Shown: positions 37,750 through 52,000 of the stretch, in pieces
Layout: each line of letters starts with the position of its first letter
Numbering within the stretch: position 1 is the stretch's first letter
Notes under the pieces: generated by a model
Told to the model about the DNA's origin: nothing
Seen by the model: the letters and a program-made list of their open reading frames with translations, nothing else
Database searches by the model: none
Program-made: the position numbers and the translations under genes
From: Megachile rotundata
Lineage: Eukaryota > Arthropoda > Insecta > Hymenoptera > Megachilidae
DNA length: 64,000 nucleotides
Direction of reading: 5' to 3'
Assembly: GCF_050947335.1 (NCBI RefSeq)
Contig: NW_027474111.1
Location: 20,290-84,289, forward strand

Positions 37750-40700
37750 TAATAATATGAGTTAGATTGATAATACTCAGAGTAGTGAGTATAGTAATTC
37801 TCGTTCTATCGATCATATAAGCATAATATGGCTAATAATATGAGTTAGATTGATAATAATAAGAGTAATGAGTATAGTAATTGTCGTTCTATCGATCATA
37901 TAAGCATAATATGGCTAATAATATGAGTTAGATTGATAATACTAAGAGTGGTGAGTATAGTAATTGTAGTTCTATCGATCATTTAAGCATAATATGGCAA
38001 ATAATATGAGTTGGATTGATAATAATAAAAGTAATAAGTATAGTAATTGTCGTTCTATCGATCATATAAGCATAATATGGCTAATAATATGAGTTAGATT
38101 GAGAATAATAAGAGTAATGAGTATAGTAATTGTCGTTCTATCGATCATATAAGCATAATATGGCTAATAATATGGGTTAGATTGATAATACTAAGAGTAG
38201 TGAGTATAGTAATTGTAGTTCTAGCGATCATTTAAGCATAATATGGCTAATAATATGAGTTGGATTGATAATAATAAAAGTAATAAGTATAGTAATTGTC
38301 GTTCTATCGATCATATAATCATAATATGGGTAATAATATGAGTTGGATTGATAATAATAAGAGTAATGAGTATAATAATTGTCGTTCTATCGATCATTTA
38401 AGCATAATATGGCTAATAATATGAGTTAGATTGATGATAATAAGAGTAATAAGTATAGTAAATGTCGTGCTATCGATCATATCTGCATAATATGGTTAAT
38501 AATATGAGTTAGATTGATAATAGTGAGTGTAATAAGTATAGTCATTGTCGTGTTGTCGATCATATAAGCATAATATGGCTAATAATATGAGTTAGATTGA
38601 TAATAATAAGAGTAATGAGTATAGTAATTGTCGTGCTATCGATCATATAAGCATAATATGGCTAATAATATGAGTTAGATTGATAATAATAAGAGTAATG
38701 AGTATAGTAATTGTAGTTCTATAGATCATATCTGCATAATATGGTTAATAATATGAGTTAGATTCATAATAATAAGAGTAATAGGTATAGCAAATGTCGT
38801 GCTATCGATCATATCTGCATAATATGGTTAATAATATGAGTTAGATTGATAATAATAAGAGTAATAAGTATAGTAATTGTCGTTCTATCGATAATATAAG
38901 CATAATATGGTTAATAATATGAGTTAGATTGATAATAATAAGAGTAATGAGTATAGTAATTGTCGTTCTATCGATCATATCTGCATAATATGGTTAATAA
39001 CATGAGTTAGATTGACAATAGTGAGTGTAATAAGTATAGCAAATGTCGTTCTATCGATCACATCATCATAATATGGGTAATAATATGAGTTGGATTGATA
39101 ATAATAAGAGTAATGAGTATAATAATTGTCGTTCTATCGATCATTTAAGCATAATTGGCTAATAATATGAGTTAGATTGATAATACTAAGAGTAGTGAGT
39201 ATAGTATTTCTCGTTCTATCGATCATATAAGCATAATATGGCTAATAATATGGGTTAGATTGATAATAATAAGAGTAATGAGTATAGTAATTGTAGTTCT
39301 ATCGATCATTTAAGCATAATATGGCTAATAATATGTGTTAGATTGATAATAATAACAGTAATAAGTATAGTAATTGTCGTTCTATCGATCATATAAGCAT
39401 AATATGGCTAATAATATGAGTTAGATTGATATTACTAAGAGTGGTGAGTATAGTAATTGTAGTTCTATCGAACATTTAAGCATAATATGGCTAATAATAT
39501 GATTTGGATTGATAATAATAAAAGTAATAAGTATAGTAATTGTCGTTCTATCGATATTATAAGCATAATATGGCTAATAATATGAGTTAGATTGATAATA
39601 CTAAGAGTAGTGAGTATAGTAATTGTCGTTCTATCGATCATATCTACATAATATGGTTAATAATATGAGTTAGATTCATAATTATAAGAGTAATATGTAT
39701 AGTAATTGTCGTACTAGCGATCATTTAAGCATAATATGGTCAATAATATGAGTTAGATTGATAATAATAAGAGTAATAAGTATAGTAGTTGTCGTTCTAT
39801 CGATCATATAAGTATAGTATGGCTAATAATATGAGTTAGATTGATAGCAATAACAGTAATAAGTATAGTAATTGTCGTTCTATCGATAATATAAGCATAA
39901 TATGGCTAATAATATGAGTTAGATTGATAATACTCAGAGTAGTGAGTATAGTAATTCTCGTTCTATCGATAATATAAGCATAATATGGCTAATAATGTGA
40001 GTTAGATTGATAATACTCAGGGTAGTGAGTATAGTAATTCTCGTTCTATCGATCATATAAGCATAATATGGCTAATAATATGAGTTAGATTGATAGTAAT
40101 AACAGTAATAAGTATAGTAATTGTCGTTCTATAGATAATATAAGCATAATATGGCTAATAATATGAGTTAGATTGATAATACTAAGAGTAGTGAGTATAG
40201 TATTTCTCGTTCTATCGATCATATAAGCATAATATGGCTAATAATATGAGTTAGATTGATAATAATAAGAGTAATGAGTATAGTAATTGTCGTTCTATCG
40301 ATCATATAAGCATAATATGGCTAATAATATGAGTTAGATTGATAATAATAAAAGTAATAAGTATAGTAATTGTCGTTCTATCGATAATATAAGCATAATA
40401 TGGCTAATAATATGAGTTAGATTGATAATACTAAGAGTAGTGAGTATAGTAATTCTCGTTCTATCGATCAGAGAAGCATAATATGGCTAATAATATGTGT
40501 TAGATTGATAATAATAAGAGTAATGAGTATAGTAATTGTCGTTCTATCGATCATATAAGCATAATATGGCTAATAATATGAGTTTGATTGAGAATAATAA
40601 GAGTAATGAGTATAGTAATTGCAGTTCTATCGATCATATCTGCATAATATGGTTAATAATATGAGTTGGATTGATAATACTAAGAGTAGTGAGTATAGTA

Positions 40701-43474
40701 ATTGTAGTTCTATCGATCATTTAAGTATAATATGGCTAATAATATGAGTTGGATTGATAATAATAACAGTAATAAGTATAGTAATTGTCGTTCTATCGAT
40801 CATATAAGCATAATATGGCTAATAATATGAGTTAGATTGATAATAATAAGAGTAATGAGTACAGTAATTGTCGTTCTACCGATCATATCTGCATAATATG
40901 GTTAATAACATGAGTTTGATTGACAATAGTGAGTGTAATAAGTATATTAAATGTCGTTCTATCGATCATATCATCATAATATGGGTAATAATATGAGTTG
41001 GATTGATAATAATAAGAGTAATGAGTATAATAATTGTCGTTCTATCGATCATTTAAGCATAATTGGCTAATAATATAAGTTAGATTGATAATAATAACAG
41101 TAATAAGTATAGTAATTGTCGTTCTATCGATATTATAAGCATAATATGGCTAATAATATGAGTTAGATTGATAATAATAAGAGTAATGAGTATAGTAATT
41201 GTAGTTCTATCTATCATATCTACATAATATGGTTAATAATATGAGTTAGATTCATAATAGTAAGAGTAATATGTATAGTAATTATCGTACTAGCGATCAT
41301 TTAAGCATAATATGGTTAATAATATGAGTTAGATTGATAATAATAAGAGTAATAAGTATAGTAATTGTCGTTCTATCGATAATATAAGCATAATATGGCT
41401 AATAATATGAGTTAGATTGATAATACTAAGAGTAGTGAGTATAGTATTTCTCGTTCTATCGATCATATAAGCATAATATGGCTAATAATATGGGTTAGAT
41501 TGATAATAATAAGAGTAATGAGTATAGTAATTGTAGTTCTATCGATCATTTAAGCATAATATGGCTAATAATATGTGTTAGATTGATAATAATAACAGTA
41601 ATAAGTATAGTAATTGTCGTTCTATCGATCATATAAGCATAATATGGCTAATAATATGAGTTAGATTGATAATAATAAGAGTAATAGGTATAGTAATTGT
41701 CGTCCTATCGATCATTTAAGCATAATATGGCTAATAATATGAGTTAGATTGATAGTAATAACAGTAATAAGTATAGTAATTGTCGTTCTATCGATAATAT
41801 ACGCATAATATGGCTAATAATATGAGTTAGATTGATAATACTCAGAGTAGTGAGTATAGTAATTCTCGTTCTATCGATCATATAAGCATAATATGGCTAA
41901 TAATATGAGTTAGATTGATAATAATAAGAGTAATGAGTATAGTAATTGTCGTTCTATCGATCATATAAGCATAATATGGCTAATAATATGAGTTAGATTG
42001 ATAATACTAAGAGTGGTGAGTATAGTAATTGTAGTTCTATCGATCATTTAAGCATAATATGGCAAATAATATGAGTTGGATTGATAATAATAAAAGTAAT
42101 ATGTATAGTAATTGTCGTTCTATCGATAATATAAGCATAATATGGCTAATAATATGAGTTAGATTGATAATACTCAGAGTAGTGAGTATAGTAATTCTCG
42201 TTCTATCGATCATAGAAGCATAATATGGCTAATAATATGTGTTAGATTGATAATAATAAGAGTAATGAGTATAGTAATTGTCGTTCTATCGATCATATAA
42301 GCATAATATGGCTAATAATATGAGCTAGATTGAGAATAATAAGAGTAATGAGTATAGTAATTGCAGTTCTATCGATCATATCTGCATAATATGGTTAATA
42401 ATATGAGTTAGATTGATAATACTAAGAGTAGTGAGTATAGTAATTGTAGTTCTATCGATCATTTAAGCATAATATGGCTAATAATATGAGTTGGATTGAT
42501 AATAATAACAGTAATAAGTATAGTATTTGTCGTTCTATCGATATTATAAGCATAATATGGCTAATAATATGAGTTAGATTGATAATACTAAGAGTAGTGA
42601 GTATAGTAATTGTCGTTCTATCGATCATATCTACATAATATGGTTAATAATATGAGTTAGATTCATAATAATAAGAGTAATATGTATAGTAATTGTCGTA
42701 CTAGCGATCATTTAAGCATAATATGGTCAATAATATGAGCTAGATTGATAATAATAAGAGTAATAAGTATAGTAGTTGTCGTTCTATCGATCATATAAGC
42801 ATAGTATGGCTAATAATATGAGTTAGATTGATAATACTCAGAGTAGTGAGTATAGTAATTCTCGTTCTATCGATAATATAAGCATAATATGGCTAATAAT
42901 GTGAGTTAGATTGATAATACTCAGAGTAGTGAGTATAGTAATTCTCGTTCTATCGATCATATAAGCATAATATGGCTAATAATATGAGTTAGATTGATAA
43001 TAATAAGAGTAATGAGTATAGTAATTGTCGTTCTATCGATCATATAAGCATAATATGGCTAATAATATGAGTTAGATTGATAATACTAAGAGTAGTGAGT
43101 ATAGTAATTGTAGTTCTAGCGATCATTTAAGCATAATATGGCTAATAATATGAGTTACATTGATAATACTAAGAGTAGTGAGTATAGTAATTGTAGTTCT
43201 AGCGATCATTTAAGCATAATATGGCTAATAATATGAGTTAGATTGATAATAATAAGAGTAATAAGTATAGTAATTGTCGTTCTATCGATCATTTAAGCAT
43301 AATATGGCTAATAATATGAGTTAGATTGATAATAATAACAGTAATAAGTATAGTAATTGTCGTCCTATCGATCATTTAAGCATAATATAGCTAATAATAT
43401 GAGTTAGATTGATAGTAATAACAGTAATAAGTATAGTAATTGTCGTTCTATCGATAATATACGCATAATATGGC
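37750..43474 (+). repeat. Super-repeat copy 1 (69 monomers, 5,725 bp)
   Basis: First of three tandem super-repeats. Offsets between copies 1 and 2 are 5,725 bases for cgataatatacgc (37728/43453), tcataatc-type tcatataatc (38311/44036), tgttgtcgat (38551/44276), gatattac (39431/45156) and gatagcaataac (39844/45569). It contains two 82-bp monomers. Private differences include gtcattgtcg near 38543, attcataattataag near 39677 and ttctatagat near 40129. It lacks the second gatagcaataac monomer near 42.82 kb that copies 2 and 3 have. Confidence 0.96.
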
Positions 43475-46400
43475 TAATAATATGAGTTAGATTGATAATA
43501 CTCAGAGTAGTGAGTATAGTAATTCTCGTTCTATCGATCATATAAGCATAATATGGCTAATAATATGAGTTAGATTGATAATAATAAGAGTAATGAGTAT
43601 AGTAATTGTCGTTCTATCGATCATATAAGCATAATATGGCTAATAATATGAGTTAGATTGATAATACTAAGAGTGGTGAGTATAGTAATTGTAGTTCTAT
43701 CGATCATTTAAGCATAATATGGCAAATAATATGAGTTGGATTGATAATAATAAAAGTAATAAGTATAGTAATTGTCGTTCTATCGATCATATAAGCATAA
43801 TATGGCTAATAATATGAGTTAGATTGAGAATAATAAGAGTAATGAGTATAGTAATTGTCGTTCTATCGATCATATAAGCATAATATGGCTAATAATATGG
43901 GTTAGATTGATAATACTAAGAGTAGTGAGTATAGTAATTGTAGTTCTAGCGATCATTTAAGCATAATATGGCTAATAATATGAGTTGGATTGATAATAAT
44001 AAAAGTAATAAGAATAGTAATTGTCGTTCTATCGATCATATAATCATAATATGGGTAATAATATGAGTTGGATTGATAATAATAAGAGTAATGAGTATAA
44101 TAATTGTCGTTCTATCGATCATTTAAGCATAATATGGCTAATAATATGAGTTAGATTGATGATAATAAGAGTAATAAGTATAGTAAATGTCGTGCTATCG
44201 ATCATATCTGCATAATATGGTTAATAATATGAGTTAGATTGATAATAGTGAGTGTAATAAGTATAGTAATTGTCGTGTTGTCGATCATATAAGCATAATA
44301 TGGCTAATAATATGAGTTAGATTGATAATAATAAGAGTAATGAGTATAGTAATTGTCGTGCTATCGATCATATAAGCATAATATGGCTAATAATATGAGT
44401 TAGATTGATAATAATAAGAGTAATGAGTATAGTAATTGTAGTTCTATAGATCATATCTGCATAATATGGTTAATAATATGAGTTAGATTCATAATAATAA
44501 GAGTAATAGGTATAGCAAATGTCGTGCTATCGATCATATCTGCATAATATGGTTAATAATATGAGTTAGATTGATAATAATAAGAGTAATAAGTATAGTA
44601 ATTGTCGTTCTATCGATAATATAAGCATAATATGGTTAATAATATGAGTTAGATTGATAATAATAAGAGTAATGAGTATAGTAATTGTCGTTCTATCGAT
44701 CATATCTGCATAATATGGTTAATAACATGAGTTAGATTGACAATAGTGAGTGTAATAAGTATAGCAAATGTCGTTCTATCGATCACATCATCATAATATG
44801 GGTAATAATATGAGTTGGATTGATAATAATAAGAGTAATGAGTATAATAATTGTCGTTCTATCGATCATTTAAGCATAATTGGCTAATAATATGAGTTAG
44901 ATTGATAATACTAAGAGTAGTGAGTATAGTATTTCTCGTTCTATCGATCATATAAGCATAATATGGCTAATAATATGGGTTAGATTGATAATAATAAGAG
45001 TAATGAGTATAGTAATTGTAGTTCTATCGATCATTTAAGCATAATATGGCTAATAATATGTGTTAGATTGATAATAATAACAGTAATAAGTATAGTAATT
45101 GTCGTTCTATCGATCATATAAGCATAATATGGCTAATAATATGAGTTAGATTGATATTACTAAGAGTGGTGAGTATAGTAATTGTAGTTCTATCGAACAT
45201 TTAAGCATAATATGGCTAATAATATGATTTGGATTGATAATAATAAAAGTAATAAGTATAGTAATTGTCGTTCTATCGATATTATAAGCATAATATGGCT
45301 AATAATATGAGTTAGATTGATAATACTAAGAGTAGTGAGTATAGTAATTGTCGTTCTATCGATCATATCTACATAATATGGTTAATAATATGAGTTAGAT
45401 TCATAATAATAAGAGTAATATGTATAGTAATTGTCGTACTAGCGATCATTTAAGCATAATATGGTCAATAATATGAGTTAGATTGATAATAATAAGAGTA
45501 ATAAGTATAGTAGTTGTCGTTCTATCGATCATATAAGCATAGTATGGCTAATAATATGAGTTAGATTGATAGCAATAACAGTAATAAGTATAGTAAATGT
45601 CGTTCTATCGATAATATAAGCATAATATGGCTAATAATATGAGTTAGATTGATAATACTCAGAGTAGTGAGTATAGTAATTCTCGTTCTATCGATAATAT
45701 AAGCATAATATGGCTAATAATGTGAGTTAGATTGATAATACTCAGGGTAGTGAGTATAGTATTTCTCGTTCTATCGATCATATAAGCATAATATGGCTAA
45801 TAATATGAGTTAGATTGATAATAATAAGAGTAATGAGTATAGTAATTGTCGTTCTATCGATCATATAAGCATAATATGGCTAATAATATGAGTTAGATTG
45901 ATAATAATAAAAGTAATAAGTATAGTAATTGTCGTTCTATCGATAATATAAGCATAATATGGCTAATAATATGAGTTAGATTGATAATACTAAGAGTAGT
46001 GAGTATAGTAATTCTCGTTCTATCGATCAGAGAAGCATAATATGGCTAATAATATGTGTTAGATTGATAATAATAAGAGTAATGAGTATAGTAATTGTCG
46101 TTCTATCGATCATATAAGCATAATATGGCTAATAATATGAGTTTGATTGAGAATAATAAGAGTAATGAGTATAGTAATTGCAGTTCTATCGATCATATCT
46201 GCATAATATGGTTAATAATATGAGTTGGATTGATAATACTAAGAGTAGTGAGTATAGTAATTGTAGTTCTATCGATCATTTAAGTATAATATGGCTAATA
46301 ATATGAGTTGGATTGATAATAATAACAGTAATAAGTATAGTAATTGTCGTTCTATCGATCATATAAGCATAATATGGCTAATAATATGAGTTAGATTGAT

Positions 46401-49033
46401 AATAATAAGAGTAATGAGTACAGTAATTGTCGTTCTACCGATCATATCTGCATAATATGGTTAATAACATGAGTTTGATTGACAATAGTGAGTGTAATAA
46501 GTATAGTAAATGTCGTTCTATCGATCATATCATCATAATATGGGTAATAATATGAGTTGGATTGATAATAATAAGAGTAATGAGTATAATAATTGTCGTT
46601 CTATCGATCATTTAAGCATAATTGGCTAATAATATAAGTTAGATTGATAATAATAACAGTAATAAGTATAGTAATTGTCGTTCTATCGATATTATAAGCA
46701 TAATATGGCTAATAATATGAGTTAGATTGATAATAATAAGAGTAATGAGTATAGTAATTGTAGTTCTATCTATCATATCTACATAATATGGTTAATAATA
46801 TGAGTTAGATTCATAATAGTAAGAGTAATATGTATAGTAATTATCGTACTAGCGATCATTTAAGCATAATATGGTTAATAATATGAGTTAGATTGATAAT
46901 AATAAGAGTAATAAGTATAGTAATTGTCGTTCTATCGATAATATAAGCATAATATGGCTAATAATATGAGTTAGATTGATAATACTAAGAGTAGTGAGTA
47001 TAGTATTTCTCGTTCTATCGATCATATAAGCATAATATGGCTAATAATATGGGTTAGATTGATAATAATAAGAGTAATGAGTATAGTAATTGTAGTTCTA
47101 TCGATCATTTAAGCATAATATGGCTAATAATATGTGTTAGATTGATAATAATAACAGTAATAAGTATAGTAATTGTCGTTCTATCGATCATATAAGCATA
47201 ATATGGCTAATAATATGAGTTAGATTGATAATAATAAGAGTAATAGGTATAGTAATTGTCGTCCTATCGATCATTTAAGCATAATATGGCTAATAATATG
47301 AGTTAGATTGATAGTAATAACAGTAATAAGTATAGTAATTGTCGTTCTATCGATAATATACGCATAATATGGCTAATAATATGAGTTAGATTGATAATAC
47401 TCAGAGTAGTGAGTATAGTAATTCTCGTTCTATCGATCATATAAGCATAATATGGCTAATAATATGAGTTAGATTGATAATAATAAGAGTAATGAGTATA
47501 GTAATTGTCGTTCTATCGATCATATAAGCATAATATGGCTAATAATATGAGTTAGATTGATAATACTAAGAGTGGTGAGTATAGTAATTGTAGTTCTATC
47601 GATCATTTAAGCATAATATGGCAAATAATATGAGTTGGATTGATAATAATAAAAGTAATATGTATAGTAATTGTCGTTCTATCGATAATATAAGCATAAT
47701 ATGGCTAATAATATGAGTTAGATTGATAATACTCAGAGTAGTGAGTATAGTAATTCTCGTTCTATCGATCATAGAAGCATAATATGGCTAATAATATGTG
47801 TTAGATTGATAATAATAAGAGTAATGAGTATAGTAATTGTCGTTCTATCGATCATATAAGCATAATATGGCTAATAATATGAGCTAGATTGAGAATAATA
47901 AGAGTAATGAGTATAGTAATTGCAGTTCTATCGATCATATCTGCATAATATGGTTAATAATATGAGTTAGATTGATAATACTAAGAGTAGTGAGTATAGT
48001 AATTGTAGTTCTATCGATCATTTAAGCATAATATGGCTAATAATATGAGTTGGATTGATAATAATAACAGTAATAAGTATAGTAATTGTCGTTCTATCGA
48101 TATTATAAGCATAATATGGCTAATAATATGAGTTAGATTGATAATACTAAGAGTAGTGAGTATAGTAATTGTCGTTCTATCGATCATATCTACATAATAT
48201 GGTTAATAATATGAGTTAGATTCATAATAATAAGAGTAATATGTATAGTAATTGTCGTACTAGCGATCATTTAAGCATAATATGGTCAATAATATGAGCT
48301 AGATTGATAATAATAAGAGTAATAAGTATAGTAGTTGTCGTTCTATCGATCATATAAGCATAGTATGGCTAATAATATGAGTTAGATTGATAGCAATAAC
48401 AGTAATAAGTATAGTAATTGTCGTTCTATCGATAATATAAGCATAATATGGCTAATAATGTGAGTTAGATTGATAATACTCAGAGTAGTGAGTATAGTAA
48501 TTCTCGTTCTATCGATCATATAAGCATAATATGGCTAATAATATGAGTTAGATTGATAATAATAAGAGTAATGAGTATAGTAATTGTCGTTCTATCGATC
48601 ATATAAGCATAATATGGCTAATAATATGAGTTAGATTGATAATACTAAGAGTAGTGAGTATAGTAATTGTAGTTCTAGCGATCATTTAAGCATAATATGG
48701 CTAATAATATGAGTTACATTGATAATACTAAGAGTAGTGAGTATAGTAATTGTAGTTCTAGCGATCATTTAAGCATAATATGGCTAATAATATGAGTTAG
48801 ATTGATAATAATAAGAGTAATAAGTATAGTAATTGTCGTTCTATCGATCATTTAAGCATAATATGGCTAATAATATGAGTTAGATTGATAATAATAACAG
48901 TAATAAGTATAGTAATTGTCGTCCTATCGATCATTTAAGCATAATATAGCTAATAATATGAGTTAGATTGATAGTAATAACAGTAATAAGTATAGTAATT
49001 GTCGTTCTATCGATAATATACGCATAATATGGC
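43475..49033 (+). repeat. Super-repeat copy 2 (67 monomers, 5,559 bp)
   Basis: Second tandem copy. Compared with copy 1 it has lost two monomers (166 bp): monomer 45715-45797 is a hybrid whose front is the gtgag / actcaggg monomer (39990 in copy 1) and whose rear is the tagtatttctcg monomer (40156 in copy 1). It retains a gatagcaataac monomer at 48390 missing from copy 1 but lacks one actcag monomer after it. Confidence 0.96.
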
Positions 49034-52000
49034 TAATAATATGAGTTAGATTGATAATACTCAGAGTAGTGAGTATAGTAATTCTCGTTCTATCGATCAT
49101 ATAAGCATAATATGGCTAATAATATGAGTTAGATTGATAATAATAAGAGTAATGAGTATAGTAATTGTCGTTCTATCGATCATATAAGCATAATATGGCT
49201 AATAATATGAGTTAGATTGATAATACTAAGAGTGGTGAGTATAGTAATTGTAGTTCTATCGATCATTTAAGCATAATATGGCAAATAATATGAGTTGGAT
49301 TGATAATAATAAAAGTAATAAGTATAGTAATTGTCGTTCTATCGATCATATAAGCATAATATGGCTAATAATATGAGTTAGATTGAGAATAATAAGAGTA
49401 ATGAGTATAGTAATTGTCGTTCTATCGATCATATAAGCATAATATGGCTAATAATATGGGTTAGATTGATAATACTAAGAGTAGTGAGTATAGTAATTGT
49501 AGTTCTAGCGATCATTTAAGCATAATATGGCTAATAATATGAGTTGGATTGATAATAATAAAAGTAATAAGTATAGTAATTGTCGTTCTATCGATCATAT
49601 AATCATAATATGGGTAATAATATGAGTTGGATTGATAATAATAAGAGTAATGAGTATAATAATTGTCGTTCTATCGATCATTTAAGCATAATATGGCTAA
49701 TAATATGAGTTAGATTGATGATAATAAGAGTAATAAGTATAGTAAATGTCGTGCTATCGATCATATCTGCATAATATGGTTAATAATATGAGTTAGATTG
49801 ATAATAGTGAGTGTAATAAGTATAGTAATTGTCGTGTTGTCGATCATATAAGCATAATATGGCTAATAATATGAGTTAGATTGATAATAATAAGAGTAAT
49901 GAGTATAGTAATTGTCGTGCTATCGATCATATAAGCATAATATGGCTAATAATATGAGTTAGATTGATAATAATAAGAGTAATGAGTATAGTAATTGTAG
50001 TTCTATAGATCATATCTGCATAATATGGTTAATAATATGAGTTAGATTCATAATAATAAGAGTAATAGGTATAGCAAATGTCGTGCTATCGATCATATCT
50101 GCATAATATGGTTAATAATATGAGTTAGATTGATAATAATAAGAGTAATAAGTATAGTAATTGTCGTTCTATCGATAATATAAGCATAATATGGTTAATA
50201 ATATGAGTTAGATTGATAATAATAAGAGTAATGAGTATAGTAATTGTCGTTCTATCGATCATATCTGCATAATATGGTTAATAACATGAGTTAGATTGAC
50301 AATAGTGAGTGTAATAAGTATAGCAAATGTCGTTCTATCGATCACATCATCATAATATGGGTAATAATATGAGTTGGATTGATAATAATAAGAGTAATGA
50401 GTATAATAATTGTCGTTCTATCGATCATTTAAGCATAATTGGCTAATAATATGAGTTAGATTGATAATACTAAGAGTAGTGAGTATAGTATTTCTCGTTC
50501 TATCGATCATATAAGCATAATATGGCTAATAATATAGGTTAGATTGATAATAATAAGAGTAATGAGTATAGTAATTGTAGTTCTATCGATCATTTAAGCA
50601 TAATATGGCTAATAATATGTGTTAGATTGATAATAATAACAGTAATAAGTATAGTAATTGTCGTTCTATCGATCATATAAGCATAATATGGCTAATAATA
50701 TGAGTTAGATTGATATTACTAAGAGTGGTGAGTATAGTAATTGTAGTTCTATCGAACATTTAAGCATAATATGGCTAATAATATGATTTGGATTGATAAT
50801 AATAAAAGTAATAAGTATAGTAATTGTCGTTCTATCGATATTATAAGCATAATATGGCTAATAATATGAGTTAGATTGATAATACTAAGAGTAGTGAGTA
50901 TAGTAATTGTCGTTCTATCGATCATATCTACATAATATGGTTAATAATATGAGTTAGATTCATAATAATAAGAGTAATATGTATAGTAATTGTCGTACTA
51001 GCGATCATTTAAGCATAATATGGTCAATAATATGAGTTAGATTGATAATAATAAGAGTAATAAGTATAGTAGTTGTCGTTCTATCGATCATATAAGCATA
51101 GTATGGCTAATAATATGAGTTAGATTGATAGCAATAACAGTAATAAGTATAGTAATTGTCGTTCTATCGATAATATAAGCATAATATGGCTAATAATATG
51201 AGTTAGATTGATAATACTCAGAGTAGTGAGTATAGTAATTCTCGTTCTATCGATAATATAAGCATAATATGGCTAATAATGTGAGTTAGATTGATAATAC
51301 TCAGGGTAGTGAGTATAGTAATTCTCGTTCTATCGATCATATAAGCATAATATGGCTAATAATATGAGTTAGATTGATAGTAATAACAGTAATAAGTATA
51401 GTAATTGTCGTTCTATCGATAATATAAGCATAATATGGCTAATAATATGAGTTAGATTGATAATACTAAGAGTAGTGAGTATAGTATTTCTCGTTCTATC
51501 GATCATATAAGCATAATATGGCTAATAATATGAGTTAGATTGATAATAATAAGAGTAATGAGTATAGTAATTGTCGTTCTATCGATCATATAAGCATAAT
51601 ATGGCTAATAATATGAGTTAGATTGATAATAATAAAAGTAATAAGTATAGTAATTGTCGTTCTATCGATAATATAAGCATAATATGGCTAATAATATGAG
51701 TTAGATTGATAATACTAAGAGTAGTGAGTATAGTAATTCTCGTTCTATCGATCAGAGAAGCATAATATGGCTAATAATATGTGTTAGATTGATAATAATA
51801 AGAGTAATGAGTATAGTAATTGTCGTTCTATCGATCATATAAGCATAATATGGCTAATAATATGAGTTTGATTGAGAATAATAAGAGTAATGAGTATAGT
51901 AGTTGCAGTTCTATCGATCATATCTGCATAATATGGTTAATAATATGAGTTGGATTGATAATACTAAGAGTAGTGAGTATAGTAATTGTAGTTCTATCGA

